52,577 nt of DNA from a virus, in IMG/VR virus record IMGVR_UViG_3300031251_000025, positions 1-52,577 of that record. One strand, 5' to 3'. Within the stretch, counting starts at the first letter, position 1; every line of letters starts with the position of its first letter. The notes beneath the pieces are model-generated. The model made no database searches and was not told the origin of the DNA. It worked only from the letters and a program-made list of their open reading frames with translations. A program made the translations under genes and the position numbers. Of this stretch, positions 6,107 to 12,276 are shown in pieces.

Positions 6107-6692
6107 ATCGTAAAATACTTCCCCGTCCGAATAGTAAGAAAGGCCCTAAAACCCTAAAACCCTAGACTTTCTTAGGCGAAAGGTAAAGAATAGGACGGGC
6201 CTAGTAGGGTAAAATTTACTACGTAGCGAAATACGACGTAGCGTAGTAAAACGCCTCTTTCGTCTAAACGCTAGTCTAGCTAAGCTTTCCGCCTAAACGT
6301 CCGATTCGAGCGTAGTAAAACGCTACGTTCCCCGTCCGATTAGGCCCCGATTCCCGGTATTCCGTCCGATTCCCGGATAGGCCCCTAATACCGGAGAACC
6401 CTAGACTCTAATAGGTAATCGGGCCTGCCCGAAAGTAATACGTCTAGGCCCGTCCGATTCGGTACGATCCTCGCTTCCTTCTAGCTAGGCCCGATAGGAC
6501 TAGGCCGGATCTTTCCCCTAAAAATAAACGCCCCTAGGCCCGTCCGATTCGGATAGACTCTAGGAACGGAACCGGGTTAAGGCCCGTCCGATACTTCTTT
6601 CTCAGTCCCGATAACGCTATAAGCTAGGCCCCGTCCGAATCTCTCGAACGGGAAACGCTAGACTAGGCCCCTAGGGGCTAAAGGATACTCTA
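6107..6692. repeat. Non-coding stretch with repeated GTCCGATT words and hairpins
   Basis: No gene seen. The word CGTCCGAT/CGTCCGAA recurs near 6123, 6299, 6331, 6362, 6451, 6541, 6585 and 6632, often after TAGGCCC or C-runs. CCCTAAAACCCTAAAACCCTAG lies at about 6143-6164. TTTACTACG (6215-6223) and CGTAGTAAA (6242-6250) form a perfect 9-bp inverted repeat. These could be binding sites or parts of a structured RNA; I recognise no known ncRNA family. Confidence 0.55.
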
Positions 6693-7316
6693 ATGCGTAA
6701 ATCTAATAAGACCGCTCCCGTCGCTATCCTCGAAGTCCTCGCTTCCGAAAATCCGAATACTTCGATCCTCGAAATTCTCGAATCGAACCCGGAAGCGAAC
6801 GAAACGACGGGAACCCTCGAAACGTCCGATTCTCTCGAAACGGGGAACCCGGAACCGGAGAGCGATCCCCTGCCCGAAACCGATAAGACGGAAGAGGCCC
6901 CGAAGGAAGAGGCCGAAACGTACCGGGTTATCGGTCGGACTATCGGTTCGAAGGATACGCTCGGATTCGGGGAAGGGACCGTAACGGGCGCGATTATTCG
7001 CGCTATCGCTTCCGGGGTCTTTACTCGAAAGGAAATCGTCGAATCGATCCTCGACGATTTCGCGGGCTCGAACGAGGCGAAAAGGAAGGCTACGAAAACG
7101 ACGATTTCCGTAACTTTTTCGGACGTCCGGAGTCCGTTCGGAAAGTACCACGCTTCCCGGTCCCTTATCCTCCGGGAAGACTCGAAGGGGCGCGTTTCCT
7201 TCGAGCCCGAACGGTACGCGCTAGTCGTTAAGGCTATCGCTTCCGGAATCCTTTCGGAGATTCGAGGGGCTTCTACTTCGAAGAAATCCGCGATCCTCGC
7301 TAAGTACGGGTTCTAA
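6693..7316 (+). CDS. Island protein 5, shares a C-terminal domain with sigma-like protein 14364
   Basis: A 207-residue protein. Residues 1-75 are an acidic, Thr/Glu/Pro-rich low-complexity region. Residues from about 85 on (DTLGFGEGTVTGAIIRAIAS...FSDVRSPFGKYHASRSL) align with the end of the protein at 14364-15719 (DSMGFTLGSRNSLLYTLIVA...LSDIKHPFGKFNTSRNL). The domain looks like a winged-helix-type regulatory module; that fold is a guess. There is one His and no Gln, Cys or Trp, and the only Met is the start, as the CA/TG depletion dictates. A weak AAAGGA precedes the ATG. It ends at a strong terminator. It may regulate transcription with or against the sigma factor. Confidence 0.8.
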   Translation: MRKSNKTAPVAILEVLASENPNTSILEILESNPEANETTGTLETSDSLETGNPEPESDPLPETDKTEEAPKEEAETYRVIGRTIGSKDTLGFGEGTVTGAIIRAIASGVFTRKEIVESILDDFAGSNEAKRKATKTTISVTFSDVRSPFGKYHASRSLILREDSKGRVSFEPERYALVVKAIASGILSEIRGASTSKKSAILAKYGF

Positions 7317-7320
7317 AATC

Positions 7321-7343
7321 GGGGCCTCGAAAGAGGCCCCTTT
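7321..7343 (+). terminator. Terminator after gene 6693
   Basis: GGGGCCTC, loop GAAA, GAGGCCCC: a perfect 8-bp stem followed by TTT, 5 bases after the stop codon. Its good form supports 6693-7316 as a real gene in spite of the odd composition. Confidence 0.75.
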
Positions 7344-7350
7344 CCCTACC

Positions 7351-7396
7351 TGCTCGAATCTAATAGGACGGACTAAATGCTCGAATCTAATAGGAC
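7351..7396 (+). repeat. 19-bp direct repeat around the start of gene 7377
   Basis: TGCTCGAATCTAATAGGAC occurs at 7351-7369 and again at 7378-7396, with an 8-base spacer. The second copy supplies the TG of the start codon and the first residues (LESNRT). A variant, TGCTTCGAATCGATAGGAC, starts at 7740. The repeat could be an operator or the result of a short duplication. Confidence 0.75.
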
Positions 7397-7565
7397 TCTT
7401 CCCGGCCTTTCCCGTAGGGATTCCGCCTCTTCCCTTTCCTACTCTTCCGCGAATCGGATCGAGCCTATCTACCGGGTTCGGCCTCTTCCCCGGAAACGAT
7501 CCCTCTTCCTTCCCCTTTTCGGGATCGCGTTTATCGCGTTCCTCGCGTTCCTCTTCCTGCTCTAA
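7377..7565 (+). CDS. Island protein 6, small basic protein with one membrane segment
   Basis: A 62-residue product. The first 42 residues are Ser/Arg-rich and basic; the last 20 (LFLPLFGIAFIAFLAFLFLL) form one membrane helix at the extreme C-terminus, like tail-anchored proteins. It has no His, Gln, Cys or Trp. There is no clear ribosome-binding site, which lowers confidence, but two good terminators follow the stop. It may be a small membrane effector or toxin-like peptide; that is inference from shape only. Confidence 0.55.
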   Translation: MLESNRTLPGLSRRDSASSLSYSSANRIEPIYRVRPLPRKRSLFLPLFGIAFIAFLAFLFLL

Positions 7566-7582
7566 ACGAATCGGACGGAACT

Positions 7583-7609
7583 AGGCCCCGGAAACGACCG
7601 GGGCCTTTC
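7583..7609 (+). terminator. Terminator after gene 7377
   Basis: AGGCCCCGG, loop AAACGA, CCGGGGCCT: a perfect 9-bp stem followed by TTT, 17 bases after the stop of gene 7377. Confidence 0.75.
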
Positions 7610-7621
7610 TACGTACGCCCT

Positions 7622-7644
7622 AGGCCCCGGAAGGGGCCTTTTTC
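7622..7644 (+). terminator. Second tandem terminator after gene 7377
   Basis: AGGCCCC, loop GGAA, GGGGCCT followed by TTTTC. With the hairpin at 7583 it makes a double terminator, an arrangement used to insulate strongly transcribed units. Confidence 0.7.
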
Positions 7645-8468
7645 GTTCTATCGTCGAAGGCCCGGAAGGCTAGGGCCTTCCCGTACGTTATTCCGGGTTC
7701 GGATTTAACGTACGGTACGTTTCGACGGGTTCCCCTTCCTGCTTCGAATCGATAGGACGGGAAGAGTCCTAAAAAGCGAAAGGTCGAAGAAATAGCGGAA
7801 TCGATTTTAAGGGGCCTAGAAGGCCCTAAGAGACGCGCCCCGTCCGTTAGGCTATATCGACCCGTAGAAAGACGAACGGAAGGAATCGAGGAAAGACGCG
7901 CCTCTCCGGGGAATCGCCTAGAGCCTTCCGAACCCTACCGGGGAACCCTCGAAAGGGGCCTTTCGCCTTCCCCTACGGCTGGACTAGACGAATCCGGCTC
8001 CGTCCGTCCGTTAGATCCCGCTCCCCTAAAACCTAAGATCCGGGGAACCCTAGAACCCTACCGGGGAGACTGGAGCGGAAGGAACGGACGGGAAGGGGCC
8101 TTTCGATCTAGTCCAGTCTCCCCGTCCGTTCCGGGGCCTATCCTTCCGGGTTCTATAGGGGAAGCCCTAGCTTCTTCCGGGAAGATCGAAGGGGTCCTCC
8201 CTCTTCCCGTCCTATTCGCCGGAAACGCCCCTAGAATCCCTCATTTCCTATTCCGGGGCCTCTAGAGGGGCCTAGAGGATCGGAGGGTCTAGGGGGAAGC
8301 TAGGGGCCTTAACGGACGGGAAGGAGATCCGGGTTTATATCCTAGGTTCTTTAGTAAGAAGAGGGGAAATAGTAGGAAGATTCTACCGAGTAGAAGAAGA
8401 GGAGAGGGACCGGGAGGACCGGAGACCGAGCCCGTCCGATAGGCTAAACCCTAGTCTAGCTAAGGACC
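7645..8468. other. Non-coding remainder of island sector 3
   Basis: No gene is supported on either strand. The stretch is full of GGGGCC/GGCCCC palindromes, GTCCGTTAG words and short inverted repeats; the clearest is CGGGGAGACTGGA (8062-8074) with TCCAGTCTCCCCG (8112-8124), a perfect 13-bp pair 37 bases apart. The sequence may encode a structured RNA on one or both strands or be a target for DNA-binding proteins. Confidence 0.5.
8062..8124. repeat. 13-bp perfect inverted repeat
   Basis: Arms at 8062-8074 and 8112-8124. Notably the only TG (8071) and one of the few CA (8114) of this part are the two halves of the same base-paired step, so they may have been kept or gained together by pairing. 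Confidence 0.65.
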
Positions 8469-8539
8469 TGGGGTAGGCTTCCCTATCGGAGACCCGTAGC
8501 GAGCGGTGGTGGTCCCCCTGGGAATTATACAACAATTTC

Positions 8540-8607
8540 CACATAAGACGCCACAACACATGCCAAGCACATAAATATGTATACACAAAATCACACATAA
8601 GACGCCA
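8540..8607. repeat. 14-bp direct repeat at the right border of the island
   Basis: CACATAAGACGCCA at 8540-8553 and 8594-8607. It lies just where normal CA/TG content returns, in an A+C-rich non-coding stretch upstream of gene 8672. It could be a regulator-binding iteron or a border mark of the island. The rest of 8469-8671 holds no gene; GTGCTACTATACAC near 8647 is promoter-like. Confidence 0.6.
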
Positions 8608-8671
8608 TGGATCCCTGAAAGAAGGTCCAAGCAGGTGCAGAACGTGCTACTATACACAAAGGAGCCACACT

Positions 8672-9007
8672 ATGCTGCCACTTTCTGAACTACATCCACA
8701 ATTCCTGAGGATTCTCCATGAAAAGGTGAATGGGCATGTCTGGGAACACGTAGACACGATCCAGGAAGCAGATGGACTCATGTTCTCATGTCCTGCCTGC
8801 CATAACAAACGGAATGCTGCTGGCATACGCATGGACCACAAGGTTGCTGTATGGATTCCAGGAACAGACCCAGGAACTGCAGGCAAAGCTAGATGGCACA
8901 TGACAGGATCTTCCTACCTGGACGTGACGCTGACTCCATCTGTCAGAATCCTGGGACACTGTCAATGGCATGGCTACATCACGAATGGAGAAGCCATAAC
9001 CCTGTAA
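8672..9007 (+). CDS. Small phage protein with a probable zinc site, 111 residues
   Basis: Starts at an ATG behind AAAGGAGCC. It has FSCPACHNKR near residue 38, then a run RWHMTGSSYLDVTLTPSVRI and a final HCQWHGYITNGE. This order (CPxC, W..TGssyxdlTltPSv, CxWHGfixnG) is one I recognise from a widespread family of uncharacterised short phage proteins. The two Cys plus the late Cys/His pair probably bind zinc. Codon use is normal, with many CA and TG, in sharp contrast with the island just upstream. Confidence 0.7.
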   Translation: MLPLSELHPQFLRILHEKVNGHVWEHVDTIQEADGLMFSCPACHNKRNAAGIRMDHKVAVWIPGTDPGTAGKARWHMTGSSYLDVTLTPSVRILGHCQWHGYITNGEAITL

Positions 9008-9067
9008 AATTTTATAAAAATGATAATGGGCTATAATCGGACGGTGAGAAGAGGCTAAAAAGAGGGA

Positions 9068-9181
9068 ATGCCCCGGGGGTTAAAAGAGAACAAATCGTGG
9101 ATTAACTGGCCTCTTCGTTTTCCTGTAATACAAGAAGACCCTGCTTGGAACGGCTATTGGAAACATAAGATAAAAGAATAG
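9068..9181 (+). CDS. Very small Trp-rich hypothetical protein, 37 residues
   Basis: MPRGLKENKSWINWPLRFPV... ending HKIKE. Four Trp in 37 residues and a basic charge. AGAGGGA sits close to the ATG; a TATAAT box lies at 9032-9037 without a good -35 partner. The stop is within a bidirectional terminator, as expected for the last gene of a unit. Moderate confidence because of its length. Confidence 0.45.
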   Translation: MPRGLKENKSWINWPLRFPVIQEDPAWNGYWKHKIKE

Positions 9182-9209
9182 GCCCAGGTTGAGAAAACCC
9201 TGGGCCTTT
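9180..9209. terminator. Bidirectional terminator between convergent units
   Basis: AGGCCCAGG (9180-9188) and CCTGGGCCT (9199-9207) form a perfect 9-bp stem, with TTT on the right. It lies between the + strand genes ending at 9181 and the minus-strand operon ending at 9230. Confidence 0.75.
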
Positions 9210-9229
9210 GTATTGCTTGGAAGACTGTG

Positions 9230-9619
9230 TTACATCCCCTGCCTTGTGTAACGGGTCATGTCTGTGCCACCACCAATCTGTGTGCTGTGCCCATCCCTCT
9301 GGCCTGGGTCAGTTTGGCCGTGTGCGTTGTTAGAATCCTTGTCTCCGAATGCAAACTGTGTGTCCAAGTCCACGATAGCTGCAGGGCCTGGCAGTTCTGC
9401 ACTAGAACAAGACACATACTCTGCACCTCTTGCCACGTGTGTCATGGATTGGATCTGCTCGTCTGTAATCTGAGACATGTTGGTCATCCTGAACACCCCC
9501 CAGCCTGCAACGGACAGGAACAGTGGAGGTGGCCATGGGATATTATTCTTGTCACAGAACAGGCGCTGATCCCCAAAGGGTGTGCCATGGAGCAGGATGA
9601 AGTCAGACTTGTGTCTCAT
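9230..9619 (-). CDS. Hypothetical protein, 129 residues, last gene of minus operon
   Basis: I place the start at the ATG (9619) that overlaps the stop of gene 9616 as ATGA; an upstream start would lie deep inside that gene. Begins MRHKSDFILLHGTPFGDQRL, with a Pro/Trp-rich NIPWPPPLFL, and its second half is Gly/Asp/Gln/Thr-rich and probably disordered. No domain recognised. It is the distal gene of the operon and is followed by the terminator at 9180-9209. Confidence 0.55.
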   Translation of the reverse strand: MRHKSDFILLHGTPFGDQRLFCDKNNIPWPPPLFLSVAGWGVFRMTNMSQITDEQIQSMTHVARGAEYVSCSSAELPGPAAIVDLDTQFAFGDKDSNNAHGQTDPGQRDGHSTQIGGGTDMTRYTRQGM

Positions 9620-9849
9620 GACTTCCGTCCAGTGGTCCTGAAAAGGTGTTCTGCAAGGGGGATAACTCCAATACAAGAACCTGGAGTTAACATAACCTTG
9701 CTCACAATGGAAGCCACGCAGTTATCACACAGGCACTTCTTGGGTTTCCACCAATCCTCTCCCTGGAGCCAGTTTTTCTGCTTTGCAGGGTCCACTTCTG
9801 AGATCCCACAGAGTTCACACGTGTAAGTTGTGACAGTTGCGATTGACAT
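9616..9849 (-). CDS. Zinc-ribbon-like protein, 77 residues
   Basis: Two Cys pairs, YTCELCGI (residues 9-16) and CLCDNCV (near residue 40), fit a single four-Cys zinc ribbon. The middle is Trp/Lys-rich. I start at the ATG at 9849, with AAAGAAGAA upstream, because the longer frame contains improbable N-terminal sequence. Overlaps gene 9230 by 4 bases. Zinc ribbons in small phage proteins often bind nucleic acid or host RNA polymerase; the target here is unknown. Confidence 0.6.
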   Translation of the reverse strand: MSIATVTTYTCELCGISEVDPAKQKNWLQGEDWWKPKKCLCDNCVASIVSKVMLTPGSCIGVIPLAEHLFRTTGRKS

Positions 9850-9889
9850 ATTCTTCTTTCTGCGGGAGGTTCCCGCGAGTGGACAGGTG

Positions 9890-10072
9890 CTACAGGTGTG
9901 CTTTGCTGGTGAAGAAATCAGAAAGCATGATCGCCATGTCCTTCTGTGCACCGACCAGGGCGTCTGTTTTCTCGGCGCAGAGGATCATCTGCCAGAAGGT
10001 CTCAGCGTCCCTCGCGGTTCCCAGGATGATGGTGATGGGGCTGAAGGCTGGGGCATCCTGCTTGATGAGCAT
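9890..10072 (-). CDS. Small hypothetical protein, 60 residues
   Basis: Sequence contains FSPITIILGTARDAETFWQM and an amphipathic C-terminal helix (AQKDMAIMLSDFFTS). GGAG sits about 9 bases before the ATG. The compact alpha/beta composition and operon position support a real gene; I do not recognise the family. Confidence 0.6.
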   Translation of the reverse strand: MLIKQDAPAFSPITIILGTARDAETFWQMILCAEKTDALVGAQKDMAIMLSDFFTSKAHL

Positions 10073-10096
10073 TGGTTCTCCGTTCTGGACAGGTGC

Positions 10097-10312
10097 TTAC
10101 AGACGGGCGGCAATGGCGCGGCGGGCAACCTGGCACCCGTCGAGAGTGGACCACTGGGAATCGTTGTCGGGGCAGACGGTGGTAATGGTGTCCTGGATTC
10201 GCGCCTCCAACTGGTCCAGCATCTTGAACACGTCCTTGCGGAACGGTTCGGGGGTCATCAGGGACGCGCCACGGATGGCGCTGCAAAGTTCAATGGCTCC
10301 GGTTTCGCTCAC
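10097..10312 (-). CDS. Small helical hypothetical protein, 71 residues
   Basis: Starts at a GTG at 10312 behind AAGGAGA; upstream in-frame codons overlap gene 10329 and are Lys/Pro/Thr-rich. The product (SETGAIELCSAIRGASLMTP...) is predicted helical, with LDQLEARIQDTI as a possible coiled coil. GC-rich codons like the next two genes. Function unknown. Confidence 0.6.
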   Translation of the reverse strand: MSETGAIELCSAIRGASLMTPEPFRKDVFKMLDQLEARIQDTITTVCPDNDSQWSTLDGCQVARRAIAARL

Positions 10313-10328
10313 GGCTTTCTCCTTGGGT

Positions 10329-10451
10329 TTAGAAGTCGGTGTCGGCTTCGAGGTAGCGTTCAATCAATTCAAGGTTCATCTCGCCGCACTCCTCGCAATC
10401 GGCGGTCAGGTCGGAGTTTTCGGCCTCGCAGTTCTCGCAGATCCAGGTCAT
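10329..10451 (-). CDS. Rubredoxin-like small zinc protein, 40 residues
   Basis: WICENCEAENS (Cys 5 and 8) and TADCEECGEMN (Cys 19 and 22) form a compact four-Cys zinc-ribbon/rubredoxin-like knuckle, followed by an acidic helix. The ATG at 10451 has GGGAGG upstream. The stop lies 16 bases before the GTG of gene 10097, so the two are in the same unit. Too short for most automatic gene calling. Confidence 0.65.
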   Translation of the reverse strand: MTWICENCEAENSDLTADCEECGEMNLELIERYLEADTDF

Positions 10452-10474
10452 GGATGCCTCCCGCATCTGGACAA

Positions 10475-10663
10475 CTACAGACGGGTGGCGGTGGCAATCT
10501 CTTCCGCCTGCTGGATGTCGGATGAGGTGATCGGGTCGAGGGCTTTGAGTGCCATTCCGACCGCGACGAGGCGTTGGAAAGGGTTGGCGAGGTCGGGAGT
10601 GTCCAGGGCCTCGCGGACCCGGTTGAGGACGTTCTGTGCCTCTGCATCGGTGATGGTTTTCAT
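10475..10663 (-). CDS. Small helical hypothetical protein, 62 residues
   Basis: Starts at ATG 10663, GGAG at a good distance; a GTG four codons earlier overlaps the ribosome-binding site. Sequence MKTITDAEAQNVLNRVREAL... is all-helical and acidic, with no Cys, and resembles the helical small protein at 10097 in size and style. No family recognised. Confidence 0.6.
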   Translation of the reverse strand: MKTITDAEAQNVLNRVREALDTPDLANPFQRLVAVGMALKALDPITSSDIQQAEEIATATRL

Positions 10664-10701
10664 GGGGTTCTCCACGGAAGGCGCGGGGTGCGCCTGGACA
10701 G

Positions 10702-11019
10702 TTATGGTTTCAGAAAATTCTGAACTTCCCTCTTAGCCTGTTCTTGAGCCAGACTCAACTCCCTGCGCTTGGCTACTGACCAGGCTCTGGCAGCACTATC
10801 GTTATGGGCCCATGTGTAGTAAGCAACCACATAACTACACGCGTCATAGGCTTCCTGGTGGTTATTGGCTTTGCTTGCCTCTGCATATGCATCCTGGTAT
10901 TGCAGGATATCCAACGGTGGCGCTCGATGGATTGTAAAATGATGGGTAACCAACCCAGTTGCCACAGAACACATGATTGCAAAGATGAATGCCTCCAGGT
11001 GACTCCATACCTTGACCAT
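10702..11019 (-). CDS. Membrane-anchored hypothetical protein, 105 residues
   Basis: Start ATG 11019, one base after the stop of gene 11021, with AGGAG upstream within that gene's end. Residues 11-30 (AFIFAIMCSVATGLVTHHF) form one membrane segment near the N-terminus; the rest is a long soluble helical region (DAYAEASKANNHQEAYDACS) ending in a Lys/Glu-rich coiled coil. It could be an inner-membrane protein with a cytoplasmic or periplasmic domain. Confidence 0.65.
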   Translation of the reverse strand: MVKVWSHLEAFIFAIMCSVATGLVTHHFTIHRAPPLDILQYQDAYAEASKANNHQEAYDACSYVVAYYTWAHNDSAARAWSVAKRRELSLAQEQAKREVQNFLKP

Positions 11020-11020
11020 G

Positions 11021-11440
11021 TCAGCACTCTCCTGGGACATCCCGGTTGGGGTCCATCCCATGCTTGGCGTGACGCAACTGCATGGCCTCCATGACCTCGC
11101 CCTCACAGTGGAACTCAGGGTAACTGAAGGATGTGGAGTTGTGCTGCTGTGCCTCCAGTTCTCTGATTTCTGTCTTGGCGTCAGTCAATTGGCCATACAG
11201 CATGGCGGATTTGGCTTCCCAGTCCTTGGCGGCCTGCTTCCAGGCTTCCACCTGATCCTTGAGTTCCTGCACCTGGTTCAGCAGGTCCTTTTCAGACTTG
11301 CAGACCAGGCCATAGAACCCCTGGAGTTCCAGGACATGCACGTGGGACAACTGGTATGCCTCCGTGAGTTCCTGGATCTGCTTTGTTGCGTCTTTGACTT
11401 TGGCTGTGAGTTCCTGGATTTCGTCTTCCATACCATACAT
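11021..11440 (-). CDS. Coiled-coil hypothetical protein, 139 residues
   Basis: Residues 5-100 are one long amphipathic helix with heptad-like hydrophobic spacing (DEIQELTAKVKDATKQIQEL and LLNQVQELKDQVEAWKQAA). The C-terminal part is His/Glu-rich and irregular. The ATG at 11440 has AGGAGA. Probably oligomeric. The next gene downstream, 10702, follows after one base, so the two may act together, for instance as a membrane-linked coiled-coil pair; that is inference. Confidence 0.65.
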   Translation of the reverse strand: MYGMEDEIQELTAKVKDATKQIQELTEAYQLSHVHVLELQGFYGLVCKSEKDLLNQVQELKDQVEAWKQAAKDWEAKSAMLYGQLTDAKTEIRELEAQQHNSTSFSYPEFHCEGEVMEAMQLRHAKHGMDPNRDVPGEC

Positions 11441-11441
11441 G

Positions 11442-11819
11442 TTATTCTCCTGAGTATGCCTGGGCCAATGCCAGGGCGAGTTGCTTGGGTGTAATGCCAG
11501 AAAGCGAAGTGTGCCCCCAGTTTTTCAGTAGGAAGTCTTCAACACGGTCGTTGGGCCAAAAACCCAACCTGAACTGGCCCTTTCCTTGGACTTCTGACCA
11601 GTCCAGCATACGACTGAAGGCCCACCGGAGATATCCATGAGGGCAGTAAGCCCAATGTTCAGTCTTGACCTCAGTTTTGCTCAGAAAGAACTGGGAGATA
11701 GGTGTGTTGGGATTCTGTCTAACCCAACGTCTTACCCAAGCAGTTCCTTCTTTACAGGCATCCTCCTCGCTGATCATGAGAAGGAACATTTCACCGTTGA
11801 TGAGTTTTGCTTTTGCCAT
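11442..11819 (-). CDS. Hypothetical protein, 125 residues
   Basis: Mixed alpha/beta, Trp-rich (WVRRWVRQNPNTPISQFFLS, HWAYCPHGYLRWAFSRMLDW). The C-terminal LALALAQAYSGE is helical. The ribosome-binding site is weak (GGGGTCACC). It is one base apart from gene 11021 in an unbroken operon. No family recognised. Confidence 0.6.
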   Translation of the reverse strand: MAKAKLINGEMFLLMISEEDACKEGTAWVRRWVRQNPNTPISQFFLSKTEVKTEHWAYCPHGYLRWAFSRMLDWSEVQGKGQFRLGFWPNDRVEDFLLKNWGHTSLSGITPKQLALALAQAYSGE

Positions 11820-11827
11820 GGTGACCC

Positions 11828-12109
11828 CTATTGGACTTTGGCCAAGTAGGCCAAGTAAACCTCTCTGACGATTCCACGCACGGTGCGCCAGCCGTTGAGA
11901 GTGATGTCGAGTTCTGTATGGCAGCAGGTGCAGTCAACTGCTGGTCTCACGTGTCCTGTCTTAGACACCTTTTGCCCTTGAGGGCGCCCAACTGCCAGGA
12001 TCTGCTGGCATTTGGGGCATGCAACAAGGGCAGTCTTACCATGTGACTCAGGAAGCAATCGCCATGCTCCTGAGACTAAAGGCCGAGAGAATTCAGCTTG
12101 TAGAATCAT
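11828..12109 (-). CDS. Zinc-ribbon hypothetical protein, 93 residues
   Basis: VACPKCQQIL near residue 30 and VDCTCCHTELD near residue 59 are two CxxC pairs about 28 residues apart, a zinc ribbon. The C-terminal third is a helix ending KVQ. AGGAGG lies before the ATG, which overlaps the stop of gene 12106. Nucleic-acid binding is plausible for the fold but not shown. Confidence 0.65.
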   Translation of the reverse strand: MILQAEFSRPLVSGAWRLLPESHGKTALVACPKCQQILAVGRPQGQKVSKTGHVRPAVDCTCCHTELDITLNGWRTVRGIVREVYLAYLAKVQ

Positions 12110-12276
12110 TGTGCCTCCTGAAGTTTGGGTTTGTAGCAGTGGAGCACCTGGGTGTAGTGAAAAACCTCTTGACCGTTGCGGTTAATGGCAGAGGGCATCT
12201 CGATGTTGGGAATGACAAACCCCAAGCCTTCCCATACTTTCTTGGGAGCATAGTCAGGCATGACTTCCTGGTTCAT
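12106..12276 (-). CDS. Small hypothetical protein, 56 residues
   Basis: Starts at ATG 12276 behind AAGGAGG; upstream in-frame codons overlap gene 12273 and look non-coding (Cys/Pro-rich). Product MNQEVMPDYAPKKVWEGLGF... is mixed. Overlaps both neighbours by 4 bases, typical for this operon. Confidence 0.6.
   Translation of the reverse strand: MNQEVMPDYAPKKVWEGLGFVIPNIEMPSAINRNGQEVFHYTQVLHCYKPKLQEAQ

Larger units (their letters stand above)
6107..8468. other. Island sector 3: CA and TG both nearly absent
   Basis: Reading every line I find four CA (near 6603, 7149, 8114 and 8242) and nine TG (near 6425, 6694, 6871, 7350, 7378, 7559, 7740, 7980 and 8071) in 2.36 kb, where about 150 of each would be expected. 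Two TG are the start codons of genes 6693 and 7377, five are in CCTGC and two in CTGGA. Pyrimidine-purine steps are almost only TA and CG. CTAG, usually rare in bacteria, is frequent. Normal composition returns by about 8520. Confidence 0.9.

Noticed and set aside
6690-7151. 153-residue minus-strand frame opposite gene 6693
   Set aside because: Stop codons are scarce on both strands here because TGA contains TG and its complement TCA contains CA. The + frame has the terminator and a homologous domain in 14364.
6107-8468. Sequencing or assembly artefact, or host rRNA/tRNA contamination, as the cause of the odd composition
   Set aside because: Genes there have a domain homologous to one elsewhere in the phage, proper terminators and a graded link (sectors 1 and 2) to the flanks; no rRNA or tRNA pattern is seen. 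It cannot be fully excluded without reads.
9837-10736. 299-residue + strand frame over the minus-strand operon
   Set aside because: It covers five small minus-strand genes that have good ribosome-binding sites, Cys motifs and overlaps; the + translation has no recognisable feature.
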